A stretch of 64,000 nucleotides of DNA from Bifidobacterium gallicum DSM 20093 = LMG 11596 (GCF_000741205.1 NZ_JGYW01000009.1:62001-126000), one strand, 5' to 3'. Shown: positions 42,751-55,100, counted from the first letter of the stretch. A program made the numbers and translations. The notes: generated by a model not told the origin, from the letters alone.

Positions 42751-45700
42751 TCAGCCCCTTCTCGTTTCGAATACCGTGTCGGCGCCTTGGCCGCACGCCG
42801 GACAAATCGTATGGTTCACACTGCGCGAGCAATATGACATATGTCCGGCAACGGGATGTGCTGTCAACTGTTCGGACACACTGGCCGCCGCCGCATAGCA
42901 CACGCGCGCAATCATCGTCAACGCCCAGATGGCAAACGTGCCACGCAACGCAAGGAACTGTTGCCAAGCCTCGTCAGGCACACCCTCTGGCGCTTCCTGC
43001 GGCAACGATATGTCAAACAGTGCAGACAATTCCTTGAAATACGGCCGCGGTTCATAGGCGCTGCTGTTGAGCGCGCCACGCTTGAACAATGCGGGCTGCG
43101 ACAACGCTTCGGCACTGCGTGATTGCGCAGGCAGCTGCAGCTTGCCGTCCTTGTCGGTGGGATAGAACAAATCACATTGCGTGATCACGGGCATATGCTG
43201 CAAATCGCGCACGCGTCGGCCTTGCTCGTTCGATGGGAATGCGAACCCCAATTGGTAACAAATAAGCTGCAAATCCTGGAACTGTTCAGGCCCTGTGCGC
43301 CTATGGCCGGTTTTATAGTCCACAATGCGCAGCGTGTGCGTGCCGTCCGGCTGTTCACGCCATTCTTCACGGTCAATGCGGCCTGTCAGCTCAATGCGCA
43401 AGCCTTGCGGCGTGACCTGCGGCCAACCATCCACGAGCACACCCATCATTGCGATAAGCGTGGATTCGTCAATCGCATCAACTTCGGGCATCGCGTTATA
43501 GGCGTCGAGCACATCGGCAAGCGTGAACGAAGCCCTGAACGGTGATTCGGCATGCGATTGCACAAGTTTGCCCAGCGGCGGGCAGCCTTTGTATGCGGGA
43601 TAATCCGCTTGGTCGCTCAACACAAAATATCGTGCGATTGCATAGAGCACGTCGTGGGCACGCAGCTTGTCTTGTTGCATGGTGTAGCGCTCTTTCGCGG
43701 TTTTCGGTTCAGGCTCTGCGGCCATGCGCTGCTCAAACTCGGTCATCATCAGGTCGCTGATCGCTTTGATGCGTGCATCCTGGCCAAGCTTGGTCAAATC
43801 TGAATCAGGTTTCGGATTGTCCCAATGCTGTTCGGTGGCATGGGCGGCCACATCATGGATGATTGTGCCGAACGAGGTGCTGACCGATCCGCGTTGCGGA
43901 CCCGCATAGACTTTGTCAAGTTTGGCGCAAATCGGGCATTCCCAGTAACTGTCGACTTGCGAAGGCGAAAGCACGACCGTTTGCATGCCATTGGCGGTTG
44001 CCAGCACGGTTGAGGAAGCCGCATCATGCGGGCGCATGGCTGCCGCTACAGATGACTGTGCTGCAGCTGATGGTTGTGCTGCAGCTGACTGCTGCATTGA
44101 TGGCATGGTTGGACCACTCTGGGCAGCGGTCGCGCTATCAGTTGCATCCATTGACGTCGGCATCATGATTGACGCGGCACGAGCCACACTGGCAGCGCTG
44201 GCCATACTGGCATTCGCGGCCGTATTGCCAACCGTATTGTCGCCAGCTGGCAACGTAGCATTGGACTGTGCTGTGGTATCCGATTGCATGGTGTCCGATT
44301 GCGTGTCATCCACAAACGGCCAGTTGGCCGGATCAGCCGCACTGACGCCTCCTGCAGCCAACCGGGCGAGCGCCATCGCCGCGTCACGTACTCGCGGATC
44401 GTTGAGCGAAGCTGTCTCATCGGTCAACACCATGCGTGCGAGCGCAATGATACCGCGTGCGTCCTCGTTCAAATCCTTGAGCTGCTGCGCTGCCACATGA
44501 TCGGTGTCGTCGGTTTCACCCATGGCTGCCAAGCGTTGCAATGGCTGCCAATATGGGTTTTCACGGTCGTTGAACCATTCGGGCGCATATGCGAAGAGGA
44601 ATTCAGATGGAGCGGTGTCTTCGCTGGCCACGGCGCTGAGCCATACGCTGCCGCCTTGGGCAGTCGGGTCGACGCGTGTCAACGCGACGAGGAAGCTTTT
44701 TTGCTCGTTGGCCAGCACTTCGCGTACGGCCAGGTCATGTTGGCCGCCTTGCGTTTCACGCATGAACGTTGGTGCGCCGTAGAGTGCGACTTGCACAAGG
44801 TCGTCGCCACCAAACATCGTGCCTCGTGGCACGAGGTTCGGCCATGTGCCTTCTTGCACGGCCGGCATGAACACATGCGTCCAATGCCGTCCGGCGGCTC
44901 CGGCTGGTGTCGTCAATGTGACGGCCTGGTCGATCGGTGCCACTTTGGCCAGTGAGTCGGCTTCAATCTGCAGTTGGCGGACTTGGTCGATGAACGCTGT
45001 GATCGTCGTGCCTTCGCTTGCACCATTGGCATATTCAAACAGACGCATCGCCACATCGAGCCGGTCGTTGGCTGCGCGTCCGGCCGCATTGTTCGTGAAC
45101 GCGGCTGTTTGCCAACGTTTGGCCACGTTCGTGGCGTTCCATGCGCAGGCGAGCGCATCAGCCGGCATCATACGCGGTTGGGTGGCGAATTGTTGCGCGA
45201 TTGTGTGCACGAGCGACCACAGCCGGCGGTACATCATGATTGTGCGCGACTGGCCCATGATTAGTTGCAACGCGTCAAGCAGCTTGGGGGCTCCGTCATG
45301 CATCAGCATCAGCGTCATCGCATCCGATCCGAAGCTCAATGGTTCTTCGTTACGCGCGGATTCGTCGAAGTTGGAGTTGTCAATGGTCAGTGTGGGGAAA
45401 TCATCATGATGTTGCCGCGCGGACGCAACAAAGTCGGCGTGTAGAGCCTGCCACTGCTCTTCCAGCGAAGTGAGCAGCGTGGAGTCGGTGGCAGCGGGAG
45501 CATGCTTGACCACGCTGGAAAGCGAGTCGATGGCCTGCATGGCCGTCTCGATTGTTTCCAAATGCAACGGCTGGTCGGCAGTGTCTTGCGCGCGTCCTGC
45601 CGGTTGCAGCAGCGCGCTGGCGGCGATGCTGCGCACGCGAGAGGCCACCCACGCCACGGCCTGGCGCTCGCCCATGCCGGAACGGGCGATGCCTGCGTTG

Positions 45701-47328
45701 CGCATCTGCGCGAGCTCAATCAGCGCGAACAGCGCTTGCACGAACGGCTCTTCAATCAGCGCACGCGTGACAGATGAGAAGCGCACAGGCACGCCGTCGC
45801 GACGCAAGCGCGCACCCAACGTGCGGATCGCCGCGTTGTCGTGCATGATGACGGCAATGTTGTTCCACGGCACGGCATGGTCCAAATGCAGCGATTTGAT
45901 ACGCCACACCACATTGTCTTCCTCTTCTTGTGCCGAACGGTAGACCAGCCCTTTGAACGTGCCGTCAAGCAGACGCGCGTCCGTGTTGTCCAACGTACGG
46001 ATCGGCCATGCGCCCTCATGCGCGGGGAGTTTGCCCAAGCGGTGCGGCATGGCCGTGTCGGTCGGTTCGATCGCTTCGATCGACAATGAAACGCGTGAGG
46101 CCACGGTGTCGAGCATCGTGGGCGTGACCGATGGGCTCGAGTCGTGACGCAACGGCTGCAAGTGTGTGACTTGTGCATGCATCTGGTCGCGCAGCACGCG
46201 GAACACATATTCCGGGTAGGAACCGCGGAACGTCTGCACGGATTCGTCAGGGTTGCCGGCCAACGTCAGCCGCACCCCCCTGCTGGCCAAGGCTTGCAGG
46301 AACGCCAGTCCGGCGAGTGTCAAATCCTGCACGTCATCCATGATCAGCTCACGCAACATCGGCGGCTCGGCCTGGTCGCGTACGAGTCGGGCGGCTGCTC
46401 CAAGCAGTTCCGACGGGTCGAGACGATACTCATGCGGGAACGCACGCGCCACTTCGCTCGCGTATTCGCGGCGCAACGCCCATGCCAGATGCCATTGCGT
46501 GCGCAAACGCTCGCCCGTCAGCCCCGTATCGCGCACGGCATCGAGATACTCGCTCTCCTGAACGTCAGTCAACCCGATTTCGGCCATGCGCGCCAACATG
46601 TCGCGCATTTGCGCAATGAATTCACCATCAATGCCTTCCAAAAACAGGCTGGCCGTCGTCTGCGGCTGCAACGTCAGCACATTGGCGTTGGCGTTGGAAC
46701 CGGACATGTCAGGCGTTTCTTGCGCCAGCGTCTGCGCTGCCGTTGGTGCGGCCGCGTCAACAGGCGCGCTCTGGTTGCAAATGACGCGCTCCCAATGATC
46801 TTGCTCAAAATAAGCGCGCAACTGTTCGCACGTCGCGCACGTCTCTCCCGCTTGTGCTTGCGCAATATGGCGTCCCAACACGCGGCGCAACAGCAAATCC
46901 TGTTCGGCGCCGTTGATCAGGCGCGGCAACGTGCGGTTCTCTCGCTCGCGCTGCTCAGTGATTAGACGGAACGCTACGGCGTTCAACGTGGTGACAGGCC
47001 TGGCCTGCGAAGTCACGCCCAATTGGCGGATCAAATCGTCCGACAATGCGTCGGCAATTTGACGATTGGTCACAGCCATGACCACGCGATCATCACCTTC
47101 AGTTCGGCATGCGTCCACCATATGTGTGAACAGTGTGCGCGTCTTGCCGCTGGCCGGGGGACCAACAACCAGTCGAATTGCAGCGCTCTGCGTGGCTTCG
47201 CTGCCTGTTTCTCTGGCGTGAGTATTGTGTGTACGCTGCTGCAAGAGACCCTCCCAACATTGCGATTCCAGCCAAAACTGCCCGTATGAGTCTGAGCTCC
47301 CCGTGCCAATATTGAGCTTAGCGTGCAT
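42751..47328 (-). CDS. Helicase-nuclease with degenerate UvrD motor (AdnA-like)
   Basis: Partner of the downstream AdnB-like protein. The UvrD-type motor is recognisable but eroded: Walker A VVGPPASGKTRTLF is intact, motif II reads LIMDDVQDLT, motif III LAGNPDESVQTFRG, and motif V TPAGAAGRHWTHVFMPAVQ lacks the usual HxSKGLE. The C-terminal nuclease has IHDVAAHA, LTGRIDREEW and RIVDYKTGHRR. Cys residues in YWECPICAK and near the C-terminus (YCSRSVNHTICPACG) could ligate a metal or Fe-S cluster, as RecB-family nucleases often do. A low-complexity Ala/Ser/Thr/Met stretch of about 90 residues (around 44030-44310) splits helicase and nuclease. The ATG follows a TTG in frame, and ribosome-site evidence is weak (GAGGT 15 bases upstream). 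Confidence 0.85.
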   Translation of the reverse strand: MHAKLNIGTGSSDSYGQFWLESQCWEGLLQQRTHNTHARETGSEATQSAAIRLVVGPPASGKTRTLFTHMVDACRTEGDDRVVMAVTNRQIADALSDDLIRQLGVTSQARPVTTLNAVAFRLITEQRERENRTLPRLINGAEQDLLLRRVLGRHIAQAQAGETCATCEQLRAYFEQDHWERVICNQSAPVDAAAPTAAQTLAQETPDMSGSNANANVLTLQPQTTASLFLEGIDGEFIAQMRDMLARMAEIGLTDVQESEYLDAVRDTGLTGERLRTQWHLAWALRREYASEVARAFPHEYRLDPSELLGAAARLVRDQAEPPMLRELIMDDVQDLTLAGLAFLQALASRGVRLTLAGNPDESVQTFRGSYPEYVFRVLRDQMHAQVTHLQPLRHDSSPSVTPTMLDTVASRVSLSIEAIEPTDTAMPHRLGKLPAHEGAWPIRTLDNTDARLLDGTFKGLVYRSAQEEEDNVVWRIKSLHLDHAVPWNNIAVIMHDNAAIRTLGARLRRDGVPVRFSSVTRALIEEPFVQALFALIELAQMRNAGIARSGMGERQAVAWVASRVRSIAASALLQPAGRAQDTADQPLHLETIETAMQAIDSLSSVVKHAPAATDSTLLTSLEEQWQALHADFVASARQHHDDFPTLTIDNSNFDESARNEEPLSFGSDAMTLMLMHDGAPKLLDALQLIMGQSRTIMMYRRLWSLVHTIAQQFATQPRMMPADALACAWNATNVAKRWQTAAFTNNAAGRAANDRLDVAMRLFEYANGASEGTTITAFIDQVRQLQIEADSLAKVAPIDQAVTLTTPAGAAGRHWTHVFMPAVQEGTWPNLVPRGTMFGGDDLVQVALYGAPTFMRETQGGQHDLAVREVLANEQKSFLVALTRVDPTAQGGSVWLSAVASEDTAPSEFLFAYAPEWFNDRENPYWQPLQRLAAMGETDDTDHVAAQQLKDLNEDARGIIALARMVLTDETASLNDPRVRDAAMALARLAAGGVSAADPANWPFVDDTQSDTMQSDTTAQSNATLPAGDNTVGNTAANASMASAASVARAASIMMPTSMDATDSATAAQSGPTMPSMQQSAAAQPSAAAQSSVAAAMRPHDAASSTVLATANGMQTVVLSPSQVDSYWECPICAKLDKVYAGPQRGSVSTSFGTIIHDVAAHATEQHWDNPKPDSDLTKLGQDARIKAISDLMMTEFEQRMAAEPEPKTAKERYTMQQDKLRAHDVLYAIARYFVLSDQADYPAYKGCPPLGKLVQSHAESPFRASFTLADVLDAYNAMPEVDAIDESTLIAMMGVLVDGWPQVTPQGLRIELTGRIDREEWREQPDGTHTLRIVDYKTGHRRTGPEQFQDLQLICYQLGFAFPSNEQGRRVRDLQHMPVITQCDLFYPTDKDGKLQLPAQSRSAEALSQPALFKRGALNSSAYEPRPYFKELSALFDISLPQEAPEGVPDEAWQQFLALRGTFAIWALTMIARVCYAAAASVSEQLTAHPVAGHMSYCSRSVNHTICPACGQGADTVFETRRG

Positions 47329-47371
47329 CAAAAAATGTTTCTACCTCAACATGAGTTAATTTCTAAAAATA

Positions 47372-47400
47372 TTGAACTACCGCTTGCACCGCCATAGGAT
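47372..47400 (+). promoter_or_regulatory. Candidate promoter of pkb2 / PFNA cluster
   Basis: TTGAAC (47372-47377) and TAGGAT (47395-47400) are separated by exactly 17 bases and each matches the vegetative consensus at four of six positions. Transcription would start near 47407, giving a leader of about 120 bases before the first ATG of pkb2. Confidence 0.35.
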
Positions 47401-47446
47401 GCCCCCATAGACTATCAGCGGGGCTTCCATCCATATGCGCATAGGT

Positions 47447-47467
47447 CGTGATCATGCCGTGATCATG
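47447..47467. promoter_or_regulatory. Tandem operator-like repeats upstream of pkb2
   Basis: CGTGATCATG occurs twice, at 47447-47456 and 47458-47467, an 11-base period, and each copy contains the palindrome TGATCA. Two dyads one helical turn apart are typical of cooperative regulator binding. The site lies downstream of the candidate promoter, where binding would repress. No regulator gene is adjacent. Confidence 0.45.
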
Positions 47468-47526
47468 TACCGAAGCAGTACCGTCAACCAGCGGATACTG
47501 AGCCGGCGCCGACCTGTTATGCGCAC

Positions 47527-49050
47527 ATGAACGAAAGGACAACATCGGCTATGGCTGCGCAGAACACGCCAATGAGAGGACACACACGACGTCCCTCGAC
47601 GTCAGCGCATGCGGGCAAACGTGCCCCGGTGCAGCCGCCCAAGCTTAATGGATACAGTTATGTGCGCGCTTTGGGTGAAGGCACGACGGCGGCCGTGTTC
47701 CTCTACGAGCAGCATGGCACCGAACGGCAAGTGGCGATCAAAGTCAGCCGAGGACGCTTGGACCCGCGCGCGGGGGCACGGTTCCGCACGGAAGCCAATT
47801 TCATGGCCAAACTCTCAACGCACCCTTATATCCTTTCGATTTATGAAACAGGCGTGACCGATGACGGCCGCAGTTTCATCGTGTTCGAATACGCCACGCG
47901 CGGCAACATGAAAGACTTGCTCGACCATGGCACGTATGGCGTGGACGAAACGCTCGACATCGGCATCAATCTGGCCAGCGCGCTGTATACGGCACATCGC
48001 GCGGGCATTGTGCACCGCGACATCAAAACCAGCAACGTGCTGATCAGCGACCAGGGACTGCCCGCATTGGCTGATTTCGGCATCGCCACAAACATTTACG
48101 ACCATCGCGCCACCGGCTATTCGCTGCCATGGGCGCCTCCGGAAGTGTTGCGCTCGCAAGGAGGAGGCGACGAGAAAAGCGACATGTATTCGCTGGCCGC
48201 CACATTGTATGCGATGCTCGCGGGCAAATCGCCTTATGAATACGGCTACCATCCGCATACGCAACAGGAGTTGGCGTCAGCCATCATGAACCGTCCACTG
48301 CCGGCACTCAACCGGGCCGACGTGCCTGAGGAAGTCGAGCATGTGCTCGCGCGGGCGCTGAGCAAAAACCGTGAAGACCGCTACTACTCGGTCTTGGAAT
48401 TCGCATATGCCTTACAAGAGGCGCAGCAACATGCGTTCGGCCATGCCACACCCGTGACTGTGGAAGGTGTGGAACGGTTCTCGCGCGCGTTGACCAGGCA
48501 GCAGGCCGCGGCCACAGCCGCAGCCACGGGAGCACTTGGAGCCGGCATGCCTGGCGCGGCAGGGGCAAGCGCAGCAGTCAATGGCGCTTCAGGCGCGCAG
48601 ATGCGTCGCGGCATCGTCATTGCGTCAAGCATTGTGGCCGCATTCGCATTGATTGCACTCGTCGTCGTGCTCGTTGTGTTGCCCAATATCGACCGTGGCC
48701 AATCGAGTTCCGTGGCCGTCGTCAATCCCAATGCCACCGCCTCACAATCGACCAATGCCGACACTGGCGATTACGCGGGTTCTGCCGTGGTGCCCGGTCC
48801 GGAAGCGTTGTCCGGCTCGATTCGTGGAGACTCGGCCGTGTTCAGCTGGTCGAATCCCGATCCGCAAACGGGTGACAAATACAGCTGGAATCTGCTCGAT
48901 GGTGCGAACTCCTCCGAAGCGGCCACAATCACCACAGACACGCATGTCAGCGTACCGGCCTCACCAGGAGCCCAGACCTGCATCCAGGTCAGCATCATCC
49001 GCGCCGACCGCAGCATGTCGCAAGCCGTGCCCGTATGCGCCACGCGCTAA
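47527..49050 (+). CDS. pkb2: Transmembrane Hanks-type Ser/Thr protein kinase Pkb2
   Basis: Membrane-bound protein kinase heading the bifidobacterial PFNA cluster. The kinase domain (residues about 38-300) has the glycine loop GEGTTAAVF, the ATP-binding Lys in VAIKVSRG, the catalytic loop HRDIKTSN (near 161), DFG in LADFGIATN (near 183) and APPE in place of APE. A Gln/Ala-rich juxtamembrane segment, one transmembrane helix (IVIASSIVAAFALIALVVVL, about 364-388) and an extracellular FN3-like module of about 110 residues follow; there are no PASTA repeats. The start is ambiguous: the first ATG has no ribosome site, while the ATG eight codons on has AAAGGA 12 bases before it. PrpC is the probable opposing phosphatase. 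Confidence 0.92.
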   Translation: MNERTTSAMAAQNTPMRGHTRRPSTSAHAGKRAPVQPPKLNGYSYVRALGEGTTAAVFLYEQHGTERQVAIKVSRGRLDPRAGARFRTEANFMAKLSTHPYILSIYETGVTDDGRSFIVFEYATRGNMKDLLDHGTYGVDETLDIGINLASALYTAHRAGIVHRDIKTSNVLISDQGLPALADFGIATNIYDHRATGYSLPWAPPEVLRSQGGGDEKSDMYSLAATLYAMLAGKSPYEYGYHPHTQQELASAIMNRPLPALNRADVPEEVEHVLARALSKNREDRYYSVLEFAYALQEAQQHAFGHATPVTVEGVERFSRALTRQQAAATAAATGALGAGMPGAAGASAAVNGASGAQMRRGIVIASSIVAAFALIALVVVLVVLPNIDRGQSSSVAVVNPNATASQSTNADTGDYAGSAVVPGPEALSGSIRGDSAVFSWSNPDPQTGDKYSWNLLDGANSSEAATITTDTHVSVPASPGAQTCIQVSIIRADRSMSQAVPVCATR

Positions 49051-49126
49051 CGCCAACCATTCACTGATCCGAGATTGAACCACGCCACTTGAGAGAAGCA
49101 CAAGACGAGAGAGGGTGACGCGAATC

Positions 49127-52100
49127 ATGGCCTTATTCAACAAGCCGCAAGGACCACAATCAGCGCAATCCTATGAGCGCACGCAACGCCGCAGCGCACG
49201 GCTGCAAGCGTTGATCAGCAATTGCAAGCGCCCTTGGCTGCTGCCTGTGGTCGCGCTGCTCGCGATGGTTGCAATGATTGTGGGCGCGATCATCATCAGT
49301 TCGGTAACACAACGCCATTTGCAGCTCGATGACGGCACCGTATGGGTGACCTCCACCGCCAATGGCAAAGCCGCACGTTATAACGCACGCCTCAAGGAGG
49401 CCGATGCTTCGGTGCGCGCCGGTTCACCACAGTTCGACGTGGCGCAATACAACGGCACCACCATGCTGGCCGAAGATGCGCAAACCAGCGCCATTGAAGC
49501 ATCCACGATTGCGATGAGCGATTCGACGGCGACCAAAACCGGCATGCACACGCTGATTGGCGGCGACACGGTGGCGTTCGTTGACACGACGCGTGGCAAC
49601 ATGTGGGTTGCCGACGCTGCCGATGTGACCACGGCCAAGCCGGCCGATGCCGATCCCGACTTGAAACTGGGTGCCAATGGCATGGCTGTGGTCACGCATG
49701 ACGGCACCGTGTACGGGTATCGTCCGGCTGATGGCGCAGTGCTCAAAGTCGAGCAGCGCAATACCGACAAACCCGTCACGATTGACTCGCCTACGGGTGG
49801 CAAGGCCATGGAAGTGGATTCGTTCACCGTGGTGAACGACGTACCATTCGTCACGCATGACGACCAGGTGTTCTGGCCCGGACACAGCGCTCAGTTTGAA
49901 GGCGTGAAATCCATGACATTGCAAGCGCCTCCTGCCGATGATCAGCAGTCGGATTGGGTGGCTGTGTCCTATGCGGGCGGCACGGGCACGATCGACGTGA
50001 AGAAAGGCACGCCCGTCTCGCTGCCCTCGGGCGGCAATGGCGAGGCTGCACAGCCGGTGTCGGTCAATGGATGCGCGTATGCCGCGTTCAGCCAGCAATC
50101 CCGCAATTTCTTGCGCGTGTGCGCGGCCAACGATGCACAACCGGCGTATCAGACGTTGCAAGAGATCACGGCCACATCCAAACTGCGTTTCCGTGTGAAC
50201 CATCGTTTGGTGGTGCTCAACGACACGACGAACGGGTATTTGTGGAATCCTGATGATTCGACCGACGTGATCAAACTGCAATGGCAGAAGATGCAAACCG
50301 AGGAAACACGCACCGAGCAAAGCAATGATCAGACCACCACGAACACGAACGACTTCGCGAAGGAATGCTCGGCAACATCAGGCAAGATCAAAGCCGAAGA
50401 CGATTCGTTCGGCGTGCGCCCGGGCAGCCATGAAGTGCTTGACGTGCTGCGCAATGACCAGCAAACCGATTGCTCCGTGTTGCGCATCACTGAGGTGAGC
50501 GCTCCCAAAGACAGCAGCGTGAAACCTTCCATCGCGTATGACGGCAGGTTCATCCAGCTTGACGCCACGGCGGCGTCTTCGGGCAAGGCAAGTTTCACCT
50601 ACACGATTTCCGACGGCCATGAGCAGACGTCGCAAGCCACTGTGCACCTCGATGTGACGCGTGCGGGCAATCGCGCACCTCAAAGTCATGAGAAGCCTGA
50701 GGAAATCATGGTTGAGCAGAACGCGTCGTATACGATGAACGCGTTGGGCACGTTCAAAGATCCCGACGGCGATCCGTTGACATTGCTGTCCGCCACTGTT
50801 GACAACAGTGACAAGGCCACTGTGTCCACGCGTGCCGACGGCCAGCTCACGTTCAATTCGGGCGGCATGGAACAAGGCAACGCCACTGTCAACGTCACGG
50901 TCACCGACGGCACCGACACAGCCACGCAATCGATTTATTTCTCCGTGCGTCCGGCACATACGTTGCCCGCACATATTGATCCCGTGCTTAAGCGCACGAC
51001 GCCGAACACGCCCACACGCGTGGATTTGCGGCCGTATGTGCATGGCACGAGCGCCGATCCGGCACAGTTGACGAGCGTTGACAAAGTCGACAAAGTCAGC
51101 ACGTCGATGCTGGCTTCCGAAATGGCGTTCACGTTCACAGCCCAGACGCCAGGCACGTATTACGTGCCGTACACGATCACACAGGGCACGATTCCCGCCA
51201 CGGGTCTGGTGCGTGTGGAAGTCGAACCGATGACCGAAGACCAGGCCAAGCCAATCGCCGTCAACGATACGGCGTTGCTGGGCGCCGATAACACGGCGAT
51301 TGTGGAACCGTTGACGAACGATATCGATCCGTTGGGCGGCGTGTTGTCGGTCACCTCGGTCAAAGCGCCCACGGCTGACGGCACGAACGTCAAAGTCGGT
51401 ATGGTCGCGAACAAACGCGTCTATATCACGGCAATCACAGCCCCAACCAAGCCCGTCTCAATCCGCTACGAAGTCGCCAATGGCGCAGGACGTTCCACAG
51501 GCACGATTGTGTTGCAGCCCGCAAACTTTGAACGTTCCAGCAGCATGCCGAAAGCTTCGAATGTGAAGGTTTCCGTGCGTACGGGCGGCATTGTGTCGGT
51601 GGATGTGCCCGACCATGTTTCGTATAGTGACGGCACGTCGATTAGCGTGGACAACGAGCTCAAATATGATGAGGCCACGTTCAAAGGTTTGGCGTTCGTT
51701 TCGGCCGACGTGGTGCGTTACCTGGCTCCCACAGAGCCCGGCACCTACCCCGTGACCTATACGGTGCGCGACAATTTGGGCTATACGGCTTCGGCCACGA
51801 TCACGTTTGACGTGCATCGTGCTGATGCGGAAAACAAGAACGCCCCCTCGCCTATCGCAACGGAAGCCCAGGTGGCGGCCGGGCAGAAAATCCGTGTGCC
51901 CGTAACGCTGCGTGGCATTGATCCCGATGGCGACGATGTGCAGTTGACCGGTTTGGGCAACAAAGCGCCAACCAAGGGCCGTGTCACTGAAGTCGGCTCC
52001 GATTATTTGGTCTACGAAGCCTATGACGATAGTTTCGGCACTGATGAATTCACCTATGCCGTTGAGGATTGGACGGGACGGCGTGCCCAGGCTACGGCTC

Positions 52101-55100
52101 GCGTCGGCATTTTCAGTGATGGCGCGAATTCCAACGTGTATGCGCGCAACGATGAGATCACGTTGCGTCCGCACACGTCAACGACCGTGCCCGTGCTGAT
52201 CAATGACGTGTCGAGTGATGATTCCGAATTGACGTTGTCGAAAGATGTGGAGGTCACGAATCTTGATGACGTGACCGTGCACGACAACCAGATTTCGTTC
52301 ACGACCAAAGGCAAAGCGGGTATCGGATATATCACGTATACGATTTCGAACGATGCGGGCATCACTGATACGGCCACATTGAGTGTGACCGTGGACCCGG
52401 ATGCGAAAATCCAAGCCCCGACAGCCTACGATTACCGTGTGCCGGCCATCGCGACGATTGATAAGCGCAGCGTGGACGTGGACGTTTCCCCGTGGATTGC
52501 CAATCCGTCGGGCTCGTTGGATGAGCTGAAAGTGGCTGTGGATCCGTCAGCCACCGACCATGCCTCGTTGGTTTCTGGCAGTACGACCACGATCAATGTG
52601 GAATTGACCGATGAAGCGCGTGCCGTGCCTTACACGGTCACGAACACGACACATGGCATCACGTCGACGGCGTTCATCCAAGTGCCTGCCTATGGCGTGT
52701 TCCCGCCATTGCTGCGTAAGGCTCCGCCGATCAGCGTGAATGCGGGCGAACCCGTCACGCTTAAAGTCGCCGATTATGTGCGCGTGGGCGCCGGCAAGAC
52801 GCCTGTTATTGAAAAGGGTTCGGTCAGTGCCACCAAGGGTTCCGGCCAGCTCAAGGATGACCAGACGATGGTGTTTACAGCCGACAAAGACTATGGCGGC
52901 CCGGCCTCGATCACGTTCACTGTGACTGACGGCAAGAGTGAAGGCACGAATGCTGGATCGGTCAAGCATGTCAATTCAAGCGTGATCACATTGCCAATCA
53001 CCGTGATTGGCCATGAGATTCCAGCACCTACATTCTCGACGACCACCGTGGACGTGGAAGCTGGCGAACAACCGACCACAGTGGATTTGACGGCGTTGAC
53101 GCATTCCACTGCCGCTGAGGAAGACCGCAAGTTCACGTATGCGGGCGGTCAGGGCGGCAACGGTATCGAGTCGTCACTGACCTCGGACGGCAAGCTGACC
53201 GTGAGCGCTCCGGCTGGCACGAAGCCTGGTGCGCAAACCTCAATCACGTTCACGATTGAATACGGCAAGGGCACGCCGATCACGGCCGGTGTGACGGCAC
53301 GCGTTGTGGCATCGAAGAAACCGTTGGCCCAAGTGCCGAATCAGACAGTGGAACTCAACGCTGGTGAAACCAAAAAGGTCAATGTGTTGGAGCAGGCGCA
53401 AAACCCGTTCTCCGATAAGCCGTTGAAGATTATGTCGGCCACGGCCGCTGAAGGCTCCAAGCTCAGCGTGGCCGTGGAGGGCGATTCGATTGCGGTGACT
53501 GCGGCCAAGGATTTGAACCGCACGCAGTCGTCCGTCGTCGTCACTGTGGCCGATGCCACGAACGACCAGAACCGTTATGTGACGGCAACCATCACGTTCG
53601 CGGTGATTGGCAAGCCGATGGCTCCGATTCTGGCGGCCGCCAAAGCCGCGGATGGTTCAGTCACGCTCAACTGGTCGATGCCGCAAAACGGTGAGGGTGG
53701 CAGCCCGATCACAAAGTATGAAGTGGTGTGGGCCAATGGTTCCCAGGACTGCGGCACCGCCATGCAATGCAACATCACTGGTTTGGCCAATGGCACCGAA
53801 TACACGTTCCGTGTCACAGCGGCGAACAAAGTCGGCGTTTCCGAACCCTCCAACGAGCTAAAAGCCACGCCGGATCGTGCGTCCGACAAACCCGAGATCA
53901 CGAGCGCTGTGGTCACCGGTGGCAACACGGTGAAGGTGACTTGGAACAAACCCAAATATACCGACAAGCAGTTCAGCGGGTACACCGTGTATATCGGTGC
54001 CTCTGCGAACGAAAAGCTTGCTGAATCATCCGCATCCGTAGGCGCGACCAGCTGCGACCTTAGTGTTGATCCCGACGCGATCAACAAGGCGACCACGTAT
54101 CAAGCTTATGTTGTCGCTGAAAGCAAGAACGCTGATTTTGGCCCGGTCACTTCTGAGGGTCATAAGTTGTCGGGTGATTTCTATGGCACGCCGGAGGAAC
54201 CGAGCATAAACGCTTCGTTCAATCCGCAAGACGAAATCATCACGGTCACAGTCAATACCGGCAATGACCACAATGCCGGCTGCAAAGCGATTGAAGTGAC
54301 CGATGCCAAGGAAGGTCCGCAATCTTGCGGCAATCAGACATTCACCATTGATGTCCGTGAGCAAATCAATGAGAGTCCAACCTATACCGTGACCGGTAGC
54401 GTGACGTACGCACATAGTGCAACGAAGCCAATCAGCAAAGAGGTACCTACCCCTCTGTCGGCGTCCGCTGTTGGAAATCCGAAGTTTGACGGTTTGACCC
54501 CCAATGAGGATAAAACCGAAGGTACTTGCGTTTATACTTGGACGAATCCTGGGAAGAGCACTGGCATTACCGTCAGCGACAATGCGACGCTTGACCCATC
54601 CGGAACTCGTGCGACGGCCAAGATTGGACGATGGCAACCATGCCCCACGATTAGGGTGACCAATCACTATAAGCAACACTCTAAGAACACAACGGAGATT
54701 GTTGCCCACAGTGATGCGGTATTGAAGGTTGAACCTGAGGTGAATGCCAATGACTCCAGTGTTGAATGGACCGACCGCAATACAATCAGGCTCCATATTC
54801 AAGACAATGCGTTTGATCGCAAGGGCTACGATGGCGCATCCACCGCTTCAATCATGTTCTTCAAGAAAGCTGACAACAGTCCTCTGAAGACCATTGACTC
54901 CCCTTATGATGGCCAAACGCTGACTGTGCATGAAGATTGGAATTGGCCTGATGATGTGCAGTGGAAGCTGACGTTGCAAACTGACCCTTCATTGAGAACA
55001 GCCCAGTCCGGTCCATATGACACCACAAACTCACGTCCGGCTGCCCCAACCCCAGACCCCGAGCCTTCAGACTCGTCCTCCTCAACCGACCCGCCGCAGC

